From: Macrostomum hystrix
Taxonomy: Eukaryota; Platyhelminthes; Macrostomidae
Direction: 5' to 3'
DNA length: 64,000 nucleotides
NCBI GenBank assembly: GCA_950097015.1
Contig: CATNEN010000001.1
Coordinates: forward strand, 25,163,001-25,227,000
A program made the position numbers and the translations under genes. Numbering within the stretch: position 1 is the stretch's first letter; each line of letters begins with the position of its first letter. Positions 10,300 through 24,419 of the stretch are shown piece after piece. The notes beneath the pieces are model-generated. The model did no database searches. It saw nothing but the letters and a program-made list of their open reading frames with translations, and was not told the DNA's origin.

Positions 10300-12349
10300 T
10301 CAGTCGTCAACAATGATCTTTCGCCCGCCGGGTGTCAAGGAAACAGCCGACCGCCTTGTTCGGTTGGAGCGAGCCCGATTAGCGCCGTGCCGTCCGGAGT
10401 AGTCCGACTCATCGCTGTCGGTGTCGCTGTCGCTGTCCGAGTCGCTATAGAAGTCCTCCGGCCGGCTGATGCCCAGCTTCAGGCTGAGCCACATCAGCTT
10501 GGCGGTGATCTCGTCCTGGATCAGGTTCATGCACATGGACAGCATGGCCAAGCCGAAAACGCAGTAGACAGCGCCGATGAGTAGTTCAATCACGACGCTG
10601 ATCTGGAAAGCGAAGACCTTCTGGTCATTTTCCTGCATCATTGTGCTTCGTTTTTGTGACAACGCGTATCCGGTTGCAAGCACAAATTTAAATAGAATTC
10701 GAAGCAGTTTCGAAAAAAAGATAAAAAGATGGAATAAATACAACAGATAATAAAAAAAAATTTAATAGCAGGAGGGTTGCGGCACATCATTTAGTGACAC
10801 AAGACCCGCTGCCAGCGAGGAGCCAATTCTGCCCATTTCGCTGACTCCTGAGCACACACGCACACATCGTCAAGCAGTGTAAACTCTCACTGTGCCTTGG
10901 ATGTTGGCACTCAAGGGCGTAAATTGCACTACAAGCCCCCAAGCCTTCTCTCCGCGGCTGCGCCCCAAATAAATGTGGCCTCGCCTCAGAATCGAGCTTA
11001 GGGCGAAAGGGAAAAGGTGTCAACCGCTCTGCGACCGACCCCCAAATAAATACTGATAATGCTTACGTCATCAAATGGTCCATCTTTGCCAGGTACGTAG
11101 TCACCGAATCCAATTGTACTCAGAGTGATGAAGGAGAAGTAGGTGCCCTCAATGATGGTCCACTGAGTCTCCCATATGCGGAACACGGCGGCCCCAATGA
11201 GGATGTAGAGCATCAGCAGCATGAGAGTGATGCTGATGGGAATGTTTACAACGCCGTCGTCATAGAAATCGTCGTCTTCATCATCTTCCTCCACGACAAC
11301 AACCGAGTTCACCTGGAACTCGCATATATTAGAGTCTAGTAAGTAATGCTAGACGAGCACGCTAGCAAAATGCAACTCACCTTCTGCGGAGGCTGCTTCT
11401 CAGAGCTGTCCACAACCGACCGGAACATGCCGGCCTCCTTACGCCGCTGCAGCTCCGCCTCCGCCAGACTCCTGGCGAAGGTGCTCTTGGTGATAAAGCA
11501 CTTGCAGCAGAAGATGTTCAGGTAGAAGCTGCGGAACAGCATGGCAGTGGGGCCGCCGATTTTCGTGAGGAAAAGCAGCATGAGCGGAATGCCAAGCACC
11601 CCGTAGATCATGCAGACAATCTGGCCCCACTTTGTCACTGGTGAGATGTGCCCGTAACCTGAAATGTTTAGATGGTCAGTCAGAGCATTCACCTGGTGCA
11701 TTGAAGGTACTGTGAAATGGAGGTAATATTCTATTACTGCTTTGAATTGCTCACCGATGGTGGTAATGATAGTGGCGCAGAAGTAGATGCTATTGGGCAG
11801 CGCCCAGTTTGGCATGTTGTCCGGCTCGCCGATGGTGCTACAATTGACTGTGGGATCCACGCCGATGGTGTACACGTCCTCAGCGAAGGTCTGCAGCTCG
11901 GTGAGGATGGCGCTCTTCGACAAGGAGGCGTTGGCACCCTGAGCGATGTTGTAGACTCGATCGACTGCCTCGTTTCTCTTAGACTCGTACTTGTCCGATT
12001 TGGTCTCACAGGCGGAGATCTCATTAACCACCTCCAGGTAGTTGAAAAGGAATCCGCCCATCGTTAGGTAGAGCACAATGAGAAAGAAGATGCCCAGGTG
12101 CGAGAGGATCAAGGTGAAGATGCGTTGCATGCAGCTGCGCCGATCCTCGGGTTTGGCGGCCTGGTTGCGCTTGGCCGCCGCACGAATATCCGACAACTGC
12201 TGCTGCTGCTGCTGCTCGGAGTTGCCCGGGCCGCCAAGCTCCGTGTTCTGACTTCCGCTGCCGAAGCGCTCATTGGACCCTCTGGCGCTGCCGCTGGCCG
12301 CGTCCGAGCTGAACTGGCCGAACTCGAAATCGTAGCCGTAGTTGGTCAT
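10300..12349 (-). CDS. two-pore-domain potassium channel (K2P), gene A
   Basis: Four exons in consistent phase: 11755-12349, 11381-11658, 11067-11312, 10300-10602; 473 aa. A plasma-membrane leak K+ channel subunit. Visible: cytosolic N-terminus with a Gln run, TM1 at about residues 77-105, an extracellular cap with N-glycosylation sites (NAS, NCS), pore 1 TTIGYGHISP (filter 197-201), TM2 and TM3 (IPLMLLFLTKIG and [21 protein letters not shown]), pore 2 [15 protein letters not shown]4 ending in LIQDE, and a Ser/Asp-rich C-tail. The first intron splits the glycine codon of the pore 1 filter (phase 1). It is 96 bp and has no stop, so the frame stays open through it. The start MTNYGYDFEF was chosen over an upstream Met (12463) by similarity to genes B and C. 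A SINE lies in the last intron. Confidence 0.9.
10755..11045 (-). mobile_element. tRNA-derived SINE, family 1, copy 2 (intron of K2P gene A)
   Basis: Minus-strand copy with A-box-like GCAGAGCGG, B-box AGCTCGATTC and the shared body (GGGCAGAATTGGCTCC, TGTGTGCGTGTGTGCTCAGG). It lies entirely within the 464-bp intron 3 of K2P gene A, in the same orientation as the gene, leaving the splice sites about 20 bp or more away. Confidence 0.8.
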
Positions 12350-12463
12350 TGTGCCGGATCTACTTTGTGCCGGCTTTGTTGCTAGCCTGTCTCTCTCTTC
12401 CAGGCAGAGATACGTTTGCAAAGAGAAGGGAGCTTCGACAATGTGAGCAGCTTGCTTCTTCAA

Positions 12464-13048
12464 TTAGCTTCATATACTCACGATCACCTGCCGGCTCATT
12501 GTTCGCAGCCTGCAATTCTATAAACTGAGAGCCCAACTCATGCCTTGACTGAGATTGATCATTTTAAGCTAGTCGCAGGGTTGAAAATAAGGTAGAGAGA
12601 CTGCACAGAGTGGTTCGGAGGATCCCTGAATGTCGGGTTTAAAGGATTGGCTTTTTTGAGCTAATCATGTAGAGATGAAGTAAATCAGATTTTTCGCTTT
12701 TTGTTCTTTAAAACAGAATAACTAATTGGATGCTGTGTTTTATCGTTATTAGCAATCTGTGAATTTTCTCGATGAAAATCTTCTCACAATTACAAATATT
12801 TATTTTTTAGAAGTTATTAAAAATAGAAAACATCATTAAAATGTATTTTGCGAATTAAAAAAAAGAAAGTATAAATATCTTTGCGATAAAGCAGAAGTAA
12901 AGGTTCTTTTCTTCTTGAAGAGAAGTTAGTTGATGGCAGTCAGACACAAGAGAGAAGGAGAAGACACGAGTGAAGAGCGAGTTCGCGTTCAATTGATTCA
13001 AATGTAAAAAAAGTTAATTGTTTATCGTTTTTTATCGTTCACGGCGGG
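12464..13048. other. spacer between K2P genes B and A
   Basis: AT-rich spacer upstream of gene A and downstream of gene B. The promoter of gene A should lie here or further upstream, but no clear TATA box was identified. Confidence 0.4.
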
Positions 13049-13151
13049 TCACTTTGCGGTATCCACGAGCTTCAGAAGCGTCTGTCCTCGATCCTCCCCT
13101 CCACTTGGCTGTCTTCGGGCAAGTAACCAGTCACAGCTCACAATGACCGCC

Positions 13152-16100
13152 TCAGGCGCTGCTCTCCGCCCCAGCGACGCCGCTGCGTGCTCGCGTCGGC
13201 GGCTTCTTGGCGCGGCCGCTCGCTCGGCTGCTGCGGCTGTCCTCCTCAGTGCCGCTAGACTCATCTTCGCTGCCGTCTTCATCATCGTCTTCATCATCGT
13301 CTTCTTCTTCTTCATCATCTTCATCGTCGTCTGATTTTTCAACTTTTGAGACGCCCAGCTTGCTGCCGATCCAGCGAAACTTGGCCGTCATCTCGTCCTG
13401 AATGAGGTTGATGCACATGGACAGCAGCGCCAGGCCGAACAGGCAGTACACGCAGCCGATTATCAACTCCACGATCACCGAGGTCTGGGTGAGGTCGGTG
13501 GTTCACGAATCAATTTTGAAGCGATGTACGAGCGTATGGTACAGCCAGCTTCTTTGATGCCTCCTCCAAGTGCGCAAAAACGAACAGTAATACAACGCGG
13601 ACAAAAACTATTTACCTTGTTAAAAGGCCCATTTCTCCCAGGTACATAGTCTCCGAATCCAATTGTCGAGAGCGTGATGAAAGAGAAGTAGGTGCCCTCA
13701 ACAATGCTCCAAGTCTCCCAGATACGGAAGACGCCAGCGCCAATAATGATGTAGATCGTTAGCAACATGAGCGTCACGGTGATGGGGATATTAACAATCT
13801 CATCGTCCTCTTCTTCATCTTCGTCAACATCCTCTTCCACTATTTCAACCTGGAAGCATTTGTTTTTAATCAGCTCTCTGGAATGAACAAGGCTTCATGT
13901 CTAGGATCTGGGATCTAGGATCTGGGATCTAGGATCTGGGATCTAGGATCTGGGATCTAGGATCTGGGATCTAGGATCTGGGATCTAGGATCTGGGATCT
14001 AGGATCTGGGATCTAGGATCTGGGATCTAGGATCTGGGATCTAGGATCTGGGATCTAGGATCTGGGATCTAGGATCTGGGATCTAGGATCTGGGATCTAG
14101 GATCTGGGATCTAGGATCTGGGATCTAGGATCTGGGATCTAGGATCTGGGATCTAGGATCTGGGATCTAGGATCTGGGATCTAGGATCTGGGATCTAGGA
14201 TCTGGGATCTAGGATCTGGGATCTAGGATCTGGGATCTAGGATCTGGGATCTAGGATCTGGGATCTAGGATCTGGGATCTAGGATCTGGGATCTAGGATC
14301 TGGGATCTAGGATCTGGGATCTAGGATCTGGGATCTAGGATCTGGGATCTAGGATCTGGGATCTAGGATCTGGGATCTAGGATCTGGGATCTAGGATCTG
14401 GGATCTAGGATCTGGGATCTAGGATCTGGGATCTAGGATCTGGGATCTAGGATCTGGGATCTAGGATCTGGGATCTAGGATCTGGGATCTAGGATCTGGG
14501 ATCTAGGATCTGGGATCTAGGATCTGGGATCTAGGATCTGGGATCTAGGATCTGGGATCTAGGATCTGGGATCTAGGATCTGGGATCTAGGATCTGGGAT
14601 CTAGGATCTGGGATCTAGGATCTGGGATCTAGGATCTGGGATCTAGGATCTGGGATCTAGGATCTGGGATCTAGGATCTGGGATCTAGGATCTGGGATCT
14701 AGGATCTGGGATCTAGGATCTGGGATCTAGGATCTGGGATCTAGGATCTGGGATCTAGGATCTGGGATCTAGGATCTGGGATCTAGGATCTGGGATCTAG
14801 GATCTGGGATCTAGGATCTGGGATCTAGGATCTGGGATCTAGGATCTGGGATCTAGGATCTGGGATCTAGGATCTGGCATCTAGGATCTGGGATCTAGGA
14901 TCTGGGATCTAGGATCTGGGATCTAGGATCTGGGATCTAGGATCTGGGATCTAGGATCTGGGATCTAGGATCTGGGATCTAGGATCTGGGATCTAGGATC
15001 TGGGATCTAGGATCTGGGATCTAGGATCTGGGATCTAGGATCTGGGATCTAGGATCTGGGATCTAGGATCTGGGATCTAGGATCTGGGATCTAGGATCTG
15101 GGATCTAGGATCTGGGATCTAGGATCTGGGATCTAGGATCTGGGATCTAGGATCTGGGATCTAGGATCTGGGATCTAGGATCTGGGATCTAGGATCTGGG
15201 ATCTAGGATCTGTTTACCTTGGGCGGTGGGCCCTTGCCACCGTCGGCCTGGCCTTCTTCGGCCGCGGCCGCCCATCCTGTTTGCTCCGGCTGTCGCTTGC
15301 CATCGTTGGACATCAGCTGCGTCTCGTTGGGCAGCTTCTTGACGAAGCACTTGCAGCAGAAGATGTTTAGGTAGAAGGTTCGAAATAGCATCGCGGTGGG
15401 CTCGCCAATTTTCGATAGGAACAGCAGCATGAGCGGAATGCCCAGAATGCCGTAGATCATGCAGACTATCTGGCCCCACTGCGTCATCGGCGCGATGTGA
15501 CCATAACCTGATTGTCGATTTAAGGAGCATTACTTTTTGCTGACAGAGTCACTTAATTTATAACTAGCTAGTGCGCCACGGTCCCTGAGCTCGATTCCGC
15601 GGTGACGCCACATTCATTTGGGAAGACTTGGGTCTTGTAGTGAAATTTACAGCCTTCAGGGCCAACCTCCAAGGCACAGTAAAGTGCACACTGCCTGATG
15701 ACAGATGTACGAGTACACTGCCCTGCGTACAGCATCTGTGTGCGTGTGTGCTCAGGAGTCAGCGAAATGGGCAGAATTGCCTCTTGGCTGGCAGCGGGTC
15801 TTGTGTCACCAAGTGATGTGGCATTGCCCGCTACCCTCCTATCATTATTATGACCATTATTATTACGAGCTATTATTGCGCTCAGTTAGTTCTCACCAAT
15901 TGTGGTGACAATCGTGACGCAGAAGTACGCGGCGTTGACAAAATTCCAGGCTGGCAGCTCCGGGTACGGCATGTGGCTGCAGTTGAACTCTGGGTTGACG
16001 TTGAGCGCGTAGAAGTCGATCGCGAAGCGAAGCAATGTCTCTCGGACGCTGAGATGCGCCTCGGTTGCGTTGCTGCCCTGAGCCTGTGAGTAGGCCAGGT

Positions 16101-16506
16101 CCACGGTCTGCGCGAACTTCGCCCAGAACTTCGCCTCCGAGGTCTGGCAGCTGGAGATCTCATTGTTGGTCTCCAGGTAGCTGAACAGGAAGCCGCCCAT
16201 GGCAACGTAGAGTACCACGATTATCAAAGTACCCACGTGGGACAGCATGATAGCCGCGAACCGGCGCAGGCAGCGCCTGGTCCCGCCACCGCCAGCACCG
16301 TCCGTGTCGTCCTTGTCTTCTTTCTTCTGCAGTTCGAGCGTCGAGGAAGCGACTGACTTGGCGCGAAAGTTTCCAAAATCAGTGATCGCCGTCTCGTCGT
16401 CCTCCGGAGTCTTTGGCGGCGGAGGGCGCCGTTTGGACTTGCCGTTGCCATGGATACCGCCGATGTCAAAGTGGTCCGCCTCGAAGCCACCGTTGGTGTG
16501 CATCAC
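13152..16506 (-). CDS. two-pore-domain potassium channel (K2P), gene B
   Basis: Four exons: 15897-16506, 15218-15507, 13616-13849, 13152-13484; 488 aa. Intron phases (1, 0, 0) match genes A and C. TM1 around SHVGTLIIVVLYVAMGGF, a cap with Cys and N-glycosylation sites (NAT, NCS), pore 1 TTIGYGHIAP (filter 202-206, split by intron 1), TM2/TM3 (GIPLMLLFLSKIG, ITVTLMLLTIYIIIGAGVF), pore 2 [15 protein letters not shown]4 INLIQDEMTAKF, then a long acidic Asp/Glu tract and a basic Ser/Arg-rich end. The acidic tail after TM4 is shared with gene C. A K+ leak channel of the plasma membrane. Intron 1 holds a 5'-truncated SINE; intron 2 (1,368 bp) is almost entirely a 14-bp satellite. Confidence 0.9.
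13901..15212. repeat. 14-bp satellite (AGGATCTGGGATCT) in K2P gene B intron 2
   Basis: About 94 head-to-tail copies of a 14-bp unit made of two diverged 7-mers (AGGATCT, GGGATCT). By eye the array is almost perfectly uniform; one substitution was noticed (G to C at about 14878). It starts within about 7 nt of the 5' splice donor of exon 2 and fills most of the intron. The same repeat, in opposite orientation, is in intron 3 of gene C. Confidence 0.95.
15570..15860 (+). mobile_element. 5'-truncated SINE, family 1, copy 3 (intron of K2P gene B)
   Basis: Begins within the tRNA-like head at GCGCCACGGTCCC, keeps the B box (AGCTCGATTCC), the body (GGGCCAACCTCCAAGG, GGGCAGAATTGCCTC) and the ATT-rich tail. 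Inserted antisense in intron 1 of K2P gene B. Confidence 0.8.
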
Positions 16507-17582
16507 AGCTGGCTCTGATCACCTGGGCTCCTGTATGTTGATGCTCTTGAACTAACTCTGCCTGCTTTGTTTGCTGATTTCAACTGGCTCCTGAAATCCT
16601 CAAAATCTGCTTCTTGTCGCCAAGAAGAGAATTCATCATATTAAAACTAGCCCAGAGAGGGGCCGGGCATCGTACAGGTTGTTTAGGGGGCCGCTGCGGA
16701 AACACTGCGACTTCATTGGTCAAGTTAAGTGGGGTGAGCCGGACAAACTGCATGTCCGGTGAGGCACTCACAGCAGTTGGATTATCATTTTAGAAGGCCC
16801 ATTGTCTAACCTACCCCATTGTCCAGTGGACCACACAGTGGGTGTTTTGCTGGGTTTGGAAACGCATTGTTCGGGTATGCTGGTAGGGGTAGATTTTGAT
16901 AACTAGTTATTTGTCTGCACCTGCTCAGTGGAGACACGGGTGTACAGCTACAGGTAGGGATGAGAGATGCAGCATTGACGAAATGCCAAATTAGTGATAT
17001 GGACAGCCAGATAAATTGGCAGCCTGGAAATATTGGCTCTCATATTAAAAATATCACTTCATATCGTGACAGTTAACACTGAGTATTGTTCTGTTTGGTG
17101 CAGTTTTTGAATGTCTATTTCTGTATGCTGGTTTCATTGTGACTTCAGATTTTGGGTTTCGGGGCAAGAGATTCTTTGAACAGCATCAGCGGAAAAAAAC
17201 AGCAGTTAAAAAATCTAGCTCAAAGCAGCAGTTTCAGCGACTGAAGAAAATTTGTCGTAGGAAAAATAAAATAGACAGGAAATAATTGCCCGTTGACAAT
17301 ATTGATGAAGTTTTTAACCTCCTCGATGGCAAGTTGACAAGCAACACCAGGCCGAGTCAAAATGAGAAACTACAGCGTTTGTCGATTTGCGACTTCATCA
17401 CCTACAGAACAGAAATGACACGCCAGCTGATGCTAGGCACACTAAAGCACAATGGAGTTGAGACTGTCCTCTAACCCCATTTCGTGGTCACCAACAAACG
17501 CACATCCAGTTTTGACTTCCTAAAATACAGTCCGATGAAAGGAAAGGCCGGAGCCCAAAAGAGACGTCGGTCACTTCAAAGC
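16507..17582. other. spacer between K2P genes C and B
   Basis: No recognised gene. A 62-codon plus-strand frame at 17286-17474 is not convincing. The promoter of gene B must lie here or upstream. Confidence 0.35.
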
Positions 17583-19718
<2,136 letters not shown>

Positions 19719-19849
19719 GCTTCTGCGATGGCATTGAGTTGTTTTTATTCATCGGCTATTTGCGACCGTTGTACAGGTCGTTGGTTCGAATTCTATGTTG
19801 GTCAGGTCATATTTTGACCACTTATTTATAAATTATGCTACTGAAAAAC

Positions 19850-20000
19850 TCTACGCTCGGATTGCGAGGCGCATCTGAAGGCTGCGTACGGCTGTTCAGT
19901 CCATGAACTGGTAGGGATGCCACACCACCCTCAATTACCCCAGCTAATGCTATTTCTAACCCATTTAACAACTGGAAGAACTTAAGCGCCTTACTTAAGA
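19850..20000 (-). repeat. fragment of SINE family 2 (body only)
   Basis: About 120 bp match the body of the element at 45590-45833: GAAGGCTGCGTACGGCTGTTCAGTCCATG, then CCAGCTAATGCT and a CCCATTTAA segment. The tRNA-like head is missing here. Confidence 0.6.
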
Positions 20001-20859
20001 ACTTTCTAATTTCTAGTTAAGAAAAGTGTAAACTTACCTATCGTAATCGATAATAATAACTTCAAGAGGCACCCAAAGAGTTTTCAATGAGAAAATTTAG
20101 GAATAATTTAGAAGGCTTTCGCGGAGATTCACAGAGGCAGCTGTATTCGCATTGTGCCAAGCTGATTGCCTTATGAGCCAAAAGAATCTGAAATTCTGTC
20201 TCCAGAAAAAGCTGCGGTGGGGGGGTTGGAGCTGCCTCAGCCGTGCGCCGAATGGAGGAGACAGGCGAGAGGGCGGGCCTTAGAAACTTGCTGACTGGCT
20301 CGGTGGAAGCAGCAGCAGCAGCAGCAGCAGTAGCTTGTACTGAAGGTTGCTGCGGCGACAGCGCCGATGGGGATATTTTCCGATTCGCTTGCCCACGAAC
20401 AATGGCAGCTCCAAGGACGCACCCAAACTGTAGACGCGTAAGGTGGAAAAAAAATCTATGAAGAGGCACTAGTTGGGCTCTGCATTCTTCCTCTTTCAGA
20501 GAAGCATGATGTGATAATCCCTTGCTTAGCCAGATTGGGCTATTGTGAACAAGGGCTTCACTTTTTAGTCCAAAATCAATGCACGCCTGAGTTATTGTTT
20601 GTCCATATTAATACAAGGTACCAATTTTGCTGCGAAAGCAATTTTCCTAATTGCCTACGAACAACCAAATAATTAACAATGGCCTCTATAGAATTACAGA
20701 ATCGAAAACTGTTGCGTTCTTAATTGCAACAAGGGCAATTGCAATAGATAACTAGGGAAAGCCATATTTTTTGCATATAGTTCTTATACCGATTCCCAAA
20801 CTTTTTGCTTAAAAACCACCCGTTAGATATAAGGACCGCCGCTTGTTGCAAAAAGGAAC

Positions 20860-21565
20860 CACGCCTGTTAAATAATGGGGTCCATCAGTTACATACAAGG
20901 ACCCCCTGTAAGATACAAGGACCACCGACTATTACATACAAAGACCATCGAATGTTAGATACAAGGACCACCGACTCTTAGACACAAGGACCACAAAATG
21001 TTAGATCCAAGGACCATCTAATGTTAGATCCAAGGACCATCTAATGTTAGATCCAAGGACCATCTAATGTTAGATCCAAGGACCATCTAATGTTAGATCC
21101 AAGGACCACCGAATGTTAGATACAAAGACCACCGAATGTTAGATACAAGGATCATCTAATGTTAGACACAAGGACCACAAAATGTTAGACAAAAGGACCA
21201 CCGCCTGTTAGACACAAGGACCATTTAATGTTAGACACAAGGACCAACTAGTGTTAGATACAAGGACGAACGAATGTTAGATCCAAGGACCATCTAATGT
21301 TAGATCCAAGGACTATCTAATGTTAGACACAAGGACCATCTAATGTTAGATCCAAGGACCATCTAATGTTAGATCCAAGGACCATCTAATGTTAGATCCA
21401 AGGACCATCTAATGTTAGATCCAAGGACCATCTAATGTTAGATCCAAGGACCATCTAATGTTAGATCCAAGGACCATCTAATGTTAGATCCAAGGACCAT
21501 CTAATGTTAGATCCAAGGACCATCTAATGTTAGATCCAAGGACCACCGCCTTTCAGACACAAGGA
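20860..21565. repeat. 23-bp minisatellite (GTTAGATCCAAGGACC core)
   Basis: About 30 copies. The left half is diverged (GATACAAGGACC, GACACAAGGACC variants), while 21340-21540 is uniform. The core GTTAGA(T/C) recurs in the separate 20-bp array at 22.5-23.4 kb. Confidence 0.9.
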
Positions 21566-22554
21566 TCGCCTATTTCGAGCTTAAATAAAAATTTTAATTC
21601 GCAAGGCTACTAGAGTGTCCAAGGAGTACATTGGAAGCGGCGGGACAGAGCCGGCTGCAGCGGAAGTGGCTCGCCGCTACCCAGCAGCCAGTCAGAAGTT
21701 CAACATCTGCAAATCGATTGCTGGGAATCTTTCCCACCCTCCCCAGAAACTACTGACTCTGAGCCCCCCTGACTAGCCAGCCACCCCAACCTCCGTGCCT
21801 GCAGCAGCAGCGAATGCTTGCCTGTTGTCATAGCAACTGGACCAAGCAATTGCAACTCCTACCTAACCTTGGGCAGAGATGCAGTGGAATGCTGCTATAG
21901 TCCTTCCCGAGGAAGATTGTGAGGCTTGTATCTCTGTTTAGCCGAATGACAGCCACAGAAATGCAAATAGTATTTCTTAAAATGTTCCTTTTGTTTCATG
22001 GCACCTCTCTACTTTTAATATCTTCTGCTTGCCGGGCGAATACGTTGAGTTGCCATAGAAACCATGCCAACTGGAATTTGTGACGCTCCTCAATCAGCTC
22101 ACAGATGTGAAACTTGATTGGCACTCGTGTCAAACATTTTCTACCTTGTCAAGAGGATTATTACCACTTGAAATTATAAATTTTATCCATTTTTTCTTTC
22201 TAAAAATTCGTATGGGAGCCTGACAGGGCATATTTTCTGCATATTATTCAGTGCGATCAGCTCCGTTGCGGTCCATCAGAAACCAGAAAATATGTAACGT
22301 TTTCTCGATTGGTAAAACAGAATAATTGCTGTTATGAGTTTATAACTACTTGGTTATTTTTTACACTTTTTTGTCAACAAGCAAGGTAAATAAATATATA
22401 TATATGTAGTGCTGCGTAGAAAAATACGATGATGTTTCAATGTCTACTTGACTCAGTAAGTAGTATTTGGTAAAGTGCTAAAAAGAAAAAAGTCATTTTT
22501 ATAACTTAGCACGTATCTTAAAAGACGCTAGGCTCATTTAGAAAGGGTTTTATA
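21566..22554. other. intergenic with two X-box-like palindromes
   Basis: No gene seen. GTTGTCATAGCAAC lies at 21824-21837 and GTTGCCATAGAAAC at 22049-22062; both resemble RFX X-box inverted repeats. The rest is AT-rich. Confidence 0.35.
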
Positions 22555-23360
22555 CCTGTTAGACACGGTGTCCGTCTGTTAGACACGGTGTCCGTCTGTT
22601 AGACACGGTGTCCGTCTGTTAGACACGGTTTCCGTCTGTTAGACACGGTGTCCGTCTGTTAGACACGGTGTCCGTCTGTTAGACATGGTGTCCGTCTGTT
22701 AGACACGGTGTCCGTCTGTTAGACATGGTGTCCGTCTGTTAGACATGGTGTCCGTCTGTTAGACACGGTGTCCGTCTGTTAGACATGGTGTCCGTCTGTT
22801 AGACATGGTGTCCGTCTGTTAGACATGGTGTCCGTCTGTTAGAAACGGTGTCTGTCTGTTAGACACGGTGTCTGTCTGTTAGACACGGTGTCTGTCTGTT
22901 AGACACGGTGTCTGTCTGTTAGACACGGTGTCCGTCTGTTAGACACGGTGTCCGTCTGTTAGACATGGTGTCCGTCTGTTAGACATGGTGTCCGTCTGTT
23001 AGACACGGTGTCCGTCTGTTAGACACGGTGTCCGTCTGTTAGACACGGTGTCTGTCTGTTAGACACGGTGTCCGTCTGTTAGACACGGTGTCCGTCTGTT
23101 AGACACGGTGTCTGTCTGTTAGACACGGTGTCTGTCTGTTAGACACGGTGTCCGTCTGTTAGACACGGTGTCCGTCTGTTAGACACGGTGTCCGTCTGTT
23201 AGACACGGTGTCCGTCTGTTAGACACGGTGTCCGTCTGTTAGACACGGTGTCCGTCTGTTAGACATGGTGTCCGTCTGTTAGACACGGTGTCCGTCTGTA
23301 AGCAGGGTGTCCGTCTGTTAGACAGAGTGTCCGTCTGTAAGCAGGGTGTCTATCTGTGTT
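22555..23360. repeat. 20-bp minisatellite (GTTAGACACGGTGTCCGTCT)
   Basis: About 40 copies. Each unit contains the imperfect palindrome GACACGGTGTC. Most unit-to-unit differences are C to T at two CpG sites (ACACGG to ACATGG, GTCCGT to GTCTGT). The last copies degrade (GCAGGGTGTCCG). Confidence 0.95.
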
Positions 23361-23889
23361 ACAATAAGACATGATATGCGTTTTGCAAGCAGCTAGAAGC
23401 AGTTAAAAACGGCTACTTGGGTTTGAAGTACAAAATTTGTTGGATAAAATCGTGGCTCAGTGATTGCACTTGATAATGAATTTGAATATATCAAAACGGA
23501 AAGTAAAACAAAAAGCGGGGATAGGAATAACAAACTAAATTTAGAAAATAACTTTACAGGTAGAAACTAAAGCAATAACGAATTGCGCTGATTTTCAAAG
23601 ATTGCAGACAGGCAAGATTTTTGTAAACTTTAGTGAATTAATTTTCAGAGTGTGGTATAAAAATAGAAATGACAACATCAACGAAAACATTTATTACTTG
23701 GTTATTTACTAAATTATTACAAATCCTAGCAACAGAACATCAAAGGTATCGAATAAATCTGTTACGATTAAGCAACTCCGGCTCTGAAGCCGTTCAATGA
23801 GTCAACGGTTTCTGAATGGCTACCGATAATTTTTGATAAGTGTGTGATCCCAAATCAGGGATAAATGACTGATGAATTGTGAAAAATGA

Positions 23890-24200
23890 GATATGAACTA
23901 TTCTATCCGATCGATAATTGACCGTAACTGATCAATAATTGGGGATAAACGGTCGATAACTAGCTCGAAATTATACAAGTAACTGATCGATAATTCACGC
24001 TATTTGACGATGAACTTTACGTTTACGTGATCCATAATTTAGGATAAGCGATCGATAATTAAGGACAAAACGATCGATTATTAGGGATAAACGGCAGATA
24101 ATTACCTCGTAATTATAACTGATCGAAAATTAATTTTAACTGATCGATACTTTATGTTAACTATTTGACAATTGATAACTCATTTAAAATTATCGAAATT
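23890..24200. repeat. degenerate ATCGATAATT-containing repeats
   Basis: Loosely spaced copies of GATCGATAATT and TAACTGATCGATAATT with diverged spacers. Probably an old decayed tandem array. Confidence 0.55.
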
Positions 24201-24419
24201 TGGTGATTGCTGATTGATGAGTGGTGAAAATTGATAGGTTAAGAGATCAGAAACATAGCCCAAATTCTGTCGATAAAAGCAGAATATGACACTATAATGC
24301 CGACTGAATATTTGTTAAAAACTAACGACCGATTGATAAAAAACCGAGTATCGAAAGATCTTATCATCCACCGTTAAAAAGCGAACTCGTGGCGCTCGAG
24401 CAGCAGCCAAAGCTCCGAT

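Noticed and set aside
19745-19810. B-box-like GGTTCGAATTC suggesting a tRNA gene
   Set aside because: No matching A box or cloverleaf could be folded around it.
20062-20469. Minus-strand 135-codon frame with an Ala run and Pro-rich part
   Set aside because: The Ala run comes from a CAG-type repeat, no motif or partner exon was found, and the opposite strand is also open. It could be an exon but cannot be supported.
20860-21565. CRISPR-like array
   Set aside because: Units are contiguous without unique spacers, and the DNA is eukaryotic; it is a minisatellite.
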